In this document: positions 57,601-64,000 of the stretch, one piece after another | Position numbering within the stretch: position 1 is the stretch's first letter | Layout of the letters: each line of letters begins with the position of its first letter | Origin: Mytilus trossulus | Lineage: Eukaryota; Mollusca; Bivalvia; Mytilida; Mytilidae | Assembly: GCF_036588685.1 (NCBI RefSeq) | Contig: NC_086375.1 | Location: 63,507,314 to 63,571,313 of the forward strand | Length of the DNA stretch: 64,000 nucleotides | Reading direction: 5' to 3' | Notes under the pieces: generated by a model | What the model saw: the letters and a program-made list of their open reading frames with translations, nothing else | Database searches by the model: none | Told to the model about the DNA's origin: nothing | Program-made: the position numbers and the translations under genes

Positions 57601-60600
57601 ACAAAGAGAGCCTTAAATCTCTGGGACAGGAAAATTTTGTACATTGTTTTATCACATATTGTTTAAGTAAACAGCATTTTCCTCAAAACAGGATATATTT
57701 TAGTAAATTGACGTTTTTGAATAAGGAACACATGATTGTCACTTTTTACTTTTCAATATTGTATACATGTATCTTTTGACTTTTTTGTGATGAAAAATAG
57801 CTGATATGGTAAATTAATTCAGGACTCAAATTTCTGTACACACTAAAAATAGCTAAGAAGAATAGATGTTATTGCTAACAAGGCCTTCAATGTGAGGCTA
57901 AAAAATCACTCAAAGTTTTACCCCTACCCTAGTTAACTGAGTAAATGATCTTCTTGATATGAGTCATGCATGATCTGTGCATTGAAGAACACTGCCCTGT
58001 TAGGGTAATATCAACATGTCATAATCTATATTGATTATTATGCTGATAAACAATGCTATCATCATTCATAAGTTTGGTCATTTTATTTTGTTTATCTTGT
58101 TCCACATATGGAGCAGGATCTGCATAACCTTTAGGAGCAGATTACCCCCATTTTTTGGTAGGATTCTTGTTGCTCAGTCTTTAATTTATACTTATTGTTT
58201 TGTGTACTGTTGACTGTTGTTTGCCTATTGGTCCTTTTCTGTAAAAAGTATTTTAGCCATGGCATTGTAAGTTTATTCTCCACTTATGAGTTTGAATGTC
58301 CCTCTCTTTTACAGTTTAAAATTTCCAACTGGAGTTTTATAAAAGATGTGAGGAAAGCTTTGAGATTCTTGCGAGTATTTGCTAAGCAGTGCTTCGAAGA
58401 GAGAAAGGCAGCTATAGAAAGGGGAGATTACACACCAGATGACATATTAAATCACATAGTGAAAATGAAATGTAAGCTTATAAAACTCAAAAGATATTTG
58501 TTCTCCTTAAATTTCCTGCACAAGATATTCTGCTTTGCAGTAAGTCTTCAAATTAAGTATCATTTTGTGTTTGTATGCCCACCAACAATAGAAGGTAAAA
58601 TATAAAATTGAGAATGGAAATGGGGAATGTATCAAAGAGACAACAACCCGACCAAATAAAAAAACAACAGCAGAAGGTCACCAACAGGTCTTCAATGTAG
58701 CGAGAAATTCCCGCACCCAGAGGCGTCCTTCAGCTGGCCCCTAAACAAATATATACTAGTTCAGTGATAATGAACGCCATACTAATTTCCAAATTGTACA
58801 CAAGAAACTAAAATTTAAATAATACAAGACTAACAAAGGCCAGAGGCTCTTGACTTGGGACAGGGGCAAAAATGCGGCGGGGTTAAACATGTTTGTGAGG
58901 TCTCAACCCTCCCCCTATACCTCTAACCAATGAAGAAAAGTAAAAGCATAACAATACACACATTAAAATTCAGTTCAAGAGAAGTCCGAGTCTGATGTCA
59001 GAAGATGTACATGTTGCCTGCTCTGTGCATTTGTCTGTTCACTTTGTTGTTCTGCTACATTCAAAATATAAAAAGATGTTAGAATAACAAATTTTGATAA
59101 CTTATTGGTCAAGTCAGTGGAATTGCTTTTTATTAAATTGAAAAAATTATTTTAATTTAAAAACTGAGGATTGTCAATGTAACATAATGTAAACAGATGT
59201 GGATTACAATAAAAAAAAACTTAACAACATACAAGTTTTATGTAGATAAAAGAAGAAAAACTCAACAACATACAAGTTTTCTGTAGATTAAAGAAGAAAA
59301 TGGAGTTTGATTACCAGTGAGACAACTCTCTGTCAAGGTATATTTGCTCCACCTAAAAAAAGTTCCAATGGAAACTTTGTTATAAACAATGTCATATTAC
59401 CTGTTCTTGTTGGAACAAATATTCTATACCATTTATTCCGTTAGGAACATTTACTGTAATATTTATTCCAGTGGAAATAATATTCCAGAATATTGTTTCC
59501 ATTTGGAACTTACATTATGAATGAACTTCTATTCCGTGACATCTCCACCATAAATCAAATGAAGCAGAAATGAACAACTATAGGTTTCTGTGATAGGTAT
59601 AAATTACTTTTGAACCACAGAAATATTATTTTTTTACTTTTTTTTTACGGTAAACAAATGTACCCAATTCATGCAGTAGGTAATGGTAGGTCATATTTAT
59701 ATGGACTCTTCTTGTGGTGATGAATAGAATGTTGTATGTTAGTTTGTTCCCCTTGCTATGTTGATAAACAGAATGTAGTCTTTTTTAGATAATCTCTTAT
59801 TTATTAGTAGAGAATCCAGAGTTAGAAGATGAAGTTATAGTGGATGATATAATTGTATTTTTTGTGGCAGGTAAAGTTAAATTCCAATTGAGTCTATGAT
59901 AACCTGAATAGGTCTCTTTTTGAGATTCAGCATTTGTTTATCAATAATTGTTAATTTGTTAATTGTTGTGTTCGATTTTTTTTTGTTAATAAAAGCTTTC
60001 CATCATATTTCTAAATTGATATATTCAGAAATTCACATTTTTCAAGAAGTATAATAAAAAATCTCTTTTATTTGAATTATGGTTGGTTCCTAGATGCCTC
60101 CTGCTTATTTTTTTTTTTTAGTTTTAGTGCTGTCTCATGACATATATTCAATGTGTCATAAGTATTTATTTATTAATTCTTCAAATTTTTTTGTTTTAAA
60201 GGACAAGAAACAACAGCTTGTTTATTGAGTTTTACCATGATCTGTTTATGGCAGAATAAAGATGTACTTAAAAGGTAGTCGTTTAATTCAATTCTTTGGA
60301 AAGTTTACCTCTGAAGCAACAACTGTCTTGATTGACAGTCAATGTATTTCTATAAATTCACAAACTTTCAATAATGTTGTTGTTATATGGAGAAATATGG
60401 TAAGATACTTACTTTTTAACTTTTTATGACAAAACACAGCAACCAATGCCGCCAACTCAATTAGAATAGACACATATAGAATGTGGTATGGTTAAACATG
60501 TTTCTGAGGGCTAAACCATCACAGAGATCTGTGTTATTTGGTATGTATACAGTTAAATTGGAGTGCCAATTAGATCCTTTAACTTTGCACAATTATGTTA

Positions 60601-63349
60601 CTTATTGCTTTTTAGGCTACGCACAGAGGTATATGATGCTGTTGGTATGAAAGCTTATCTCAGCATTGAAGATGTGAATAAAATGAAATACTTGGACATG
60701 GTAATAAAGGAGAGTCTGCGGCTTTATCCTCCCGGACCAAATACATTCAGAGAGCCAAAAAATGACATAGAAATCCTTGGATACAAGATTCCTGCTGGAA
60801 CACCAATAGCTGTAAGTTTTACTGGCCGTCAGTTTAACTGTCTGCTGCCAAAAAAATCCCAAAATTTTGATCGATCATAAGAAGGTCAAGAATGAATTCT
60901 TTGATTTTAAAGCTGAAAAGGACATCTGACTTATAATAGGATCACATTTTACTGGAGTACCAAGGTTTATGTTGAATGCCTCTTTTTACCTGTTTTATGT
61001 ATAATAGTGGTAAACTGTATTTTTTTCTTTTGCCTGGCTTTGGTGAGTTGTTTTGAATTGCAGGCTATATTACATAATTATATACAATTCCATCCCTAGC
61101 TTTAGAAGGTAAAACAAATTTACACATGCAATAAGTAGAAAGGTGTAATGTTATGCTTTGCATATATATGTCAGCTGTTTTTTTGGCAGATCCTGTCTAG
61201 AATATATTTGTTGTGCTATACATTGCACTTCATTTTCCTAATTCTAAAACTTTATGAAAACTTAATCATGTTTCATGAATAAGTAATTGTCTCAGAAACC
61301 ATAAATCCTATGCCACAATATATTTCGTCAGTAGTACACAGAGAAGTGTTTGTTGAAAATTCTTCATTACATATGACTCCAGCACTTATATCTGTTTGCT
61401 AGCAAAAAAATATTTGAAAAGTTGAATATTAAAATAATATGTAAAAGAATACTTTGTTTATAAAGATAAACTTATTTTTATAGATGAGTACTTATTTAAG
61501 TTCGAGGCTGGAAGAATACTTTGTATATACTGTAAATTCAGAAATTATTGCGTACATTTATTATTGCGATTTTGTCAATTTCAACTTAAACATGTGTTAA
61601 ATGCGATTTTAAATTTTATGATTTTGGAAATAGTCATGCTTTATTCAGTTAAAATATTATAAAACGCGAGTTTTAATTATTGCCTTTACAACTCTGTCGC
61701 ATTATTCGCAATAATAAAAACCTCGCAATTATTTCTGAATTTACAGTAGATAAACTTATTTTTATAGATGAGTACTTATGTAAGTTCAAGGCTGGAAGAA
61801 TACTTCCCTGATCCATTGAAGTTTTTCCCTGAAAGATTCAGTCCAGATGCTGAAAACAAGTAAGTAAACAGAATAATATAAGTTTGAATTTTAATTCCTT
61901 TAAAACAAGAATGTGTCCAAAGTACACGGATGTCCCACTTGCACTGTCATTTTCCATGTTCAATGGACCGTTGAAATGGGTGAAAAATATATAATTAGGC
62001 ATAAAAATTAGAAAGATCATATCATAGGGAACATGTGTATTAAGTTTTAAGTTGATTGGACTTCAACTTCATCAAAAACTACCTTGACCAAAAACTTTTA
62101 ACCTGAAACTCGCACTTTCATTTTCTAAGTTCAGTGGACCGTGAAATTGGGGTCAGAAGTTTAATTCGCTTTAAAATTAGAAAGATCATAACATAAGGAA
62201 CAAGTGTACTAAGTTTCAAATTGATTAGACTTCAGCTTCATCAAAAACTACCTTGACCAAAAACTTTAACCTGAAGCGGGACAGAGGGATGAACGGACGA
62301 ACAGACCAGAAAACATAAAGCCCCTCTACTATCGTAGGTGGGGCATAAAAACATAATGCCCCTCTACTATCGTAGGTGGGGCATAACAATGGAAGAAATA
62401 ATGCTTAAAACAAGTATTTGAATTCATAATTATGCATGAGATGTCAACCTTTGCATTTGTGGTGGGTATAAGTGAACATCAATTCAATTGTCCTATGGAT
62501 TACAAATTATTTTATAGCCTAATATGTAAGTTTTGTCAAAACCATGAAATCAAATATCCATTGAAATAAATATCTGAATACACTGTATATTAAGGGTTTG
62601 TATTCATCAATTATATACCAAATAAAAACGTAAGTAAGCCAACCATATGAGTGTAATATTTTTCTTATAAAACATATTTATTTATGGTATTACAGTTATT
62701 CATCATTTTATGAGTATCCATGTCTGTTTTCAGAATTACATCGTACACCTACTATCCATTTACACTAGGCCCAAGAACTTGTATTGGAAAATCATTTGCT
62801 GAAGTAAGTATTATGAACTTTACCTTACCTTTTAAAGATATCAACACTGCTTTTAAAGTAAACAAAGCCAATAAAATAAGTACTAGCCCAGTGGTAGTAC
62901 AAAGGAGAGTAATTTGGTTTGGTTCATTGCAAGGTAAAACCAAGAAATTAGAAAAAAGAAAAAAAATGCTTAGTTTGACTGCTTGCACCTACATGTATTT
63001 CCTCATAAGGATTACATGATAGAACTTTATATGATTCAGATAGTTTGTATATAAATAAAGGATGTGCATAATTTTTGGATTTTGATTTTTCTTTAGATTT
63101 ACCACAAATTACAGGACGTTGATTTGCCATTTTTTTGTAAGATGCAAATTGCAGTCATGCGTTATGATGTATATAATTTTACTTCATCAATTTCAGATTG
63201 AGGCAAAAATTATACTTGCTAAAATAATACAGAAATTTAACTTTGAGATGGACCCAGACCAGTCATTTGACATAGAAGAGAGTACAACATTAAAACCCAA
63301 AGGTGGAGCTGTTTGTACATTGACTTTATGTGACAGTTTTGAAGGCTAA
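48695..63349 (+). CDS. CYP46A1-like: Cytochrome P450 gene B, CYP46A-like (502 aa, 14 exons)
   Basis: Coding exons: 48695-48819, 50031-50108, 50945-51026, 53778-53851, 54243-54329, 54840-54978, 56926-57045, 58315-58471, 59808-59870, 60202-60274, 60616-60811, 61768-61859, 62734-62803, 63197-63349. Every intron is GT-AG and every phase equals that of gene A; only exons 1, 12 and 14 differ in length. Landmarks: N-terminal anchor (about residues 3-27), [11 protein letters not shown] hinge, C-helix W135-x3-R139, I-helix AGQETT (308-313), E365-SL-R368, PERF (419-422) and [10 protein letters not shown] with heme ligand C445. Expected to be an ER monooxygenase of the CYP46A type; substrate unknown. 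By eye about three quarters of residues match gene A in exons 11 and 14, far fewer in exons 1-4. An in-frame ATG at 48593 would add 34 residues, but a TTTTCAG at 48671-48677 suggests a 5' UTR intron ends there, so the start aligned with gene A is preferred. Confidence 0.95.
48820..50030. other. Intron 1 of gene B
   Basis: Mostly unrecognised. About 49505-49890 is a dispersed repeat (AAAGATGTGGTATGATAGCC, AATGACACAGAAATTAAAAA), related at its start to the inverted tail of repeat R2; a shorter copy lies at 50527-50640 in intron 2. Confidence 0.55.
51110..51660 (+). repeat. Relatives of the 147-bp repeat and of R8 in intron 3 of gene B
   Basis: About 51110-51450 contains TTTGACCTTGACCTCAATTT and GGCCTTGACCTCATTTTTAT with TATAAGCAATAGGTCAATT, as in 33570-34785. 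From 51455, TCTCGCCTTTGACTTTT leads into R8 (TATCCTGGACTTCTACCAAA, CTTGGACATAAGCTTG). Confidence 0.65.
51662..53370 (+). repeat. R11 element, copy 2, in intron 3 of gene B
   Basis: TTTTTATACGACCGCAAATT to TGCGGTCGTATAAAGCTACG with the 12-base terminal inversion intact. A GTCGTCGTCGTC run lies near the start, internal blocks are as in 38563-40330, and the minisatellite is reduced. Same orientation as copy 1 and as the host gene. Confidence 0.85.
53380..53690 (+). repeat. R8 repeat piece in intron 3 of gene B
   Basis: TTAAACTGTCCTGGATTTGT, ACCAAACTTGGACAGAGGCT and CACATACAGTCTGCAGTTG correspond to 23440-23830 in gene A. Confidence 0.6.
55121..56000 (+). mobile_element. Retroelement fragment with YIDD reverse transcriptase, in intron 6 of gene B
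   Basis: From about 55155 the plus strand reads 'FRYIDDVLSLNNSKFGDYVE', and the open frame 55219-55629 continues with 'ASYLDLHLEIDNEGRLKTK', 'KRDDFSFPFLSSNIP', 'YISQLIRYSRACISHHDF', 'LLTRKLLNQEFQMV' and 'HELVDRYGITVSQM' to a TAA. YIDD is the polymerase catalytic box; what follows resembles the thumb and C-terminus of Penelope-like enzymes, though class is uncertain. The 5' part of the polymerase is absent. The 3' region (55630-55930) matches 8087-8400. It is inserted in the same orientation as the host gene. It is the best preserved of the three RT remnants here (also 7835-8086 and 46080-46425). Confidence 0.75.
56001..56925. other. Rest of intron 6 of gene B
   Basis: AT-rich; short frames at 56319-56516 and 56582-56782 show no domain and no family likeness. 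Confidence 0.45.
57046..58102. other. Intron 7 of gene B, first part
   Basis: No exon or recognised repeat in about 1 kb of AT-rich sequence. Confidence 0.45.
58103..58307 (+). mobile_element. RT-element 3' fragment abutting exon 8 of gene B
   Basis: ACATATGGAGCAGGATCTGC, TTTTTTGGTAGGATTCTTGT, TTAGCCATGGCATTGTAAGT and GAGTTTGAATGTCCCTCTC follow the same order as 55715-55915. The match ends within about 10 bases of the exon 8 acceptor (CAG at 58312-58314), so the pyrimidine tract of that splice site lies in or against element sequence. Confidence 0.75.
58598..58930 (-). repeat. Dispersed repeat R3, reverse copy, in intron 8 of gene B
   Basis: AATTGAGAATGGAAATGGGG, AGACAACAACCCGACCAAAT, GTCCTTCAGCTGGCCCCTAA and AAAATGCGGCGGGGTTAAAC are the inverse of the landmarks at 9250-9590. 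Confidence 0.8.
58931..59807. other. Rest of intron 8 of gene B
   Basis: Contains two similar stretches, ACATACAAGTTTTATGTAGA and ACATACAAGTTTTCTGTAGA (about 59228 and 59268), and a GTTCCAATGGAAAC / GTTTCCATTTGGAAC-type inverted set at about 59360-59510. No exon. Confidence 0.5.
59871..60201. other. Intron 9 of gene B
   Basis: AT-rich with long T runs; nothing recognised. It splits the I-helix Gly309 codon as in gene A. Confidence 0.45.
60812..61447. other. Intron 11 of gene B, first part
   Basis: No repeat or exon recognised. Confidence 0.45.
61448..61527 (+). pseudogene. Partial duplicate of exon 12 with its acceptor (gene B)
   Basis: GATAAACTTATTTTTATAGA and TGAGTACTTATTTAAGTTCG then AGGCTGGAAGAATACTT repeat the intron end and first 40 or so bases of exon 12 (61749-61804) with only a few changes. 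The copy keeps an intact TTTTTATAG acceptor at 61475-61483. Its reading frame would continue into the adjoining MITE and stop at a TAA after 38 codons. Confidence 0.85.
61528..61748. mobile_element. MITE (about 220 bp) between the two exon 12 copies
   Basis: Ends TACTGTAAATTCAGAAATTA and TAATTTCTGAATTTACAGTA style inverse repeats (right end: TTATTTCTGAATTTACAGTA), with TTATTGCG / CGCAATTA just inside. Removing TA target bases leaves CTGTAAATTCAG...CTGAATTTACAG. Terminal pattern is shared with the element at 30253-30464 in gene A. Confidence 0.85.
61905..62395 (+). repeat. Dispersed repeat R9 in intron 12 of gene B
   Basis: AGAATGTGTCCAAAGTACAC, CCATGTTCAATGGACCGTTG and ATCATATCATAGGGAACATG, with a second diverged unit at about 62100-62240, and GCCCCTCTACTATCGTAGGT at 62321 and 62358 as a tandem pair. 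It is the inverse orientation of the copy in gene A intron 11. Confidence 0.75.
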
Positions 63350-64000
63350 TTACTCCTGTCAATGCTGGTAACAGTACATAGTGACTGTTGAACAATTCAT
63401 GTGTTTATCCTGAGATTACTATAACAATCTCAGCTTTATCCCTGTGAAATCAAGTTTGAACAAAACCCTTAATTAAGTTGACTTTATTAGGTTACCTCTG
63501 AAGGGCAATTATAATTCTGGAGTATCCTTGGTTTCAACATGTATTTCTAGGAAGATTTGTTCTTTCATTCAAATAACTCGCTGAGATATAGCCTTTTTGT
63601 GCTTATGCAGCGTAAAGCATCCAACAATCAATCAATCATTCAAATAACAAACACAAAAAAATCATGATAAAGACATTATAATAAACAACAAATTATATAA
63701 ATGTTGTATACAAGTTGTAATTTTATGCAAATTATATTTTATACAGACTTTTGTACAATTTATCAGTAAAGTTCATTCAGGTTATTTGCAAAGCCTATTT
63801 GTCAGACAAATTGTAGGCTTTTAACCAAATTTATGATTTGGGGTTGACGTCAAGGAAAGTAAAAGAAAATACAAGAACAAACTTGGATCCAAACATATCC
63901 CACTGTTCATTATAAATTGTATCATTGATGTTATATGATTTTGTATCCATGTTTATTTAAAGTGCTGTTCTACAAGAGAATCAATTTTTGTTTATCTGGA
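63350..64000 (+). other. 3' untranslated/flanking region of gene B
   Basis: AATAAA at 63680-63685 is a candidate polyadenylation signal. About 63580-63645 (GAGATATAGCCTTTTTGTGC ... ATCAATCAATCATTC) looks like the tail of a common molluscan SINE. No gene in the remaining bases to the window edge. Confidence 0.4.

Overview
The window is AT-rich eukaryotic DNA from an animal. GT-AG introns, LINE and hAT remnants, a tRNA-derived SINE and many dispersed repeats all point that way. Several repeat families are ones I recognise from bivalve genomes, so a marine mussel (Mytilus-like) is the best guess; this is recognition from memory, not a database search. There are no bacterial operons and no CRISPR array.

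Three protein-coding genes can be assembled exon by exon. (1) A minus-strand, three-exon, four-transmembrane protein of the claudin/PMP22/EMP type lies at 10856-12589 (188 aa). (2) and (3) Two plus-strand microsomal cytochrome P450 genes in tandem, both CYP46A (cholesterol 24-hydroxylase)-like, lie at 20835-32722 (501 aa) and 48695-63349 (502 aa). Both have 14 coding exons with the same intron phases at every junction, an open frame throughout, an N-terminal anchor, the I-helix AGQET(S/T) motif, the ExxR and PERF motifs and the [10 protein letters not shown] heme loop. They clearly arose by duplication, and their N-terminal parts have diverged much more than their C-terminal parts.

Layout. 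1-6700: two copies of a block holding a degenerate RTE-type LINE (minus strand), one copy carrying later insertions. 6700-10500: a fold-back element, a reverse-transcriptase fragment and dispersed repeats. 10856-12589: the claudin-like gene. 13790-15519: a complete hAT-type element with an 8-bp target duplication and a spliced, truncated BED-finger transposase gene. 16196-19740: a LINE 3' end and a nest of fold-back elements. 20835-32722: P450 gene A. 33570-46790: an intergenic repeat district with a 147-bp array, a 501-bp array, a 1.8-kb element with short terminal inverted repeats, and a 56-bp minisatellite of about 34 units flanked by 290-bp direct repeats. 47396-47801: an apparently perfect palindrome with 201-bp arms. 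48150-48335: a tRNA-derived SINE. 48695-63349: P450 gene B, whose introns hold further retroelement pieces, one ending a few bases before an exon, and a partial duplication of exon 12.

Functionally the two P450s would be ER-bound monooxygenases, probably acting on sterols or other lipids and needing a P450 reductase encoded elsewhere. The claudin-like protein is a separate membrane or junction gene. I did not find a coherent new multi-gene system. The unusual content is structural: palindromes, nested fold-backs, arrays, and mobile-element material touching P450 splice sites. No similarity search was run; family calls rest on motifs and family knowledge.
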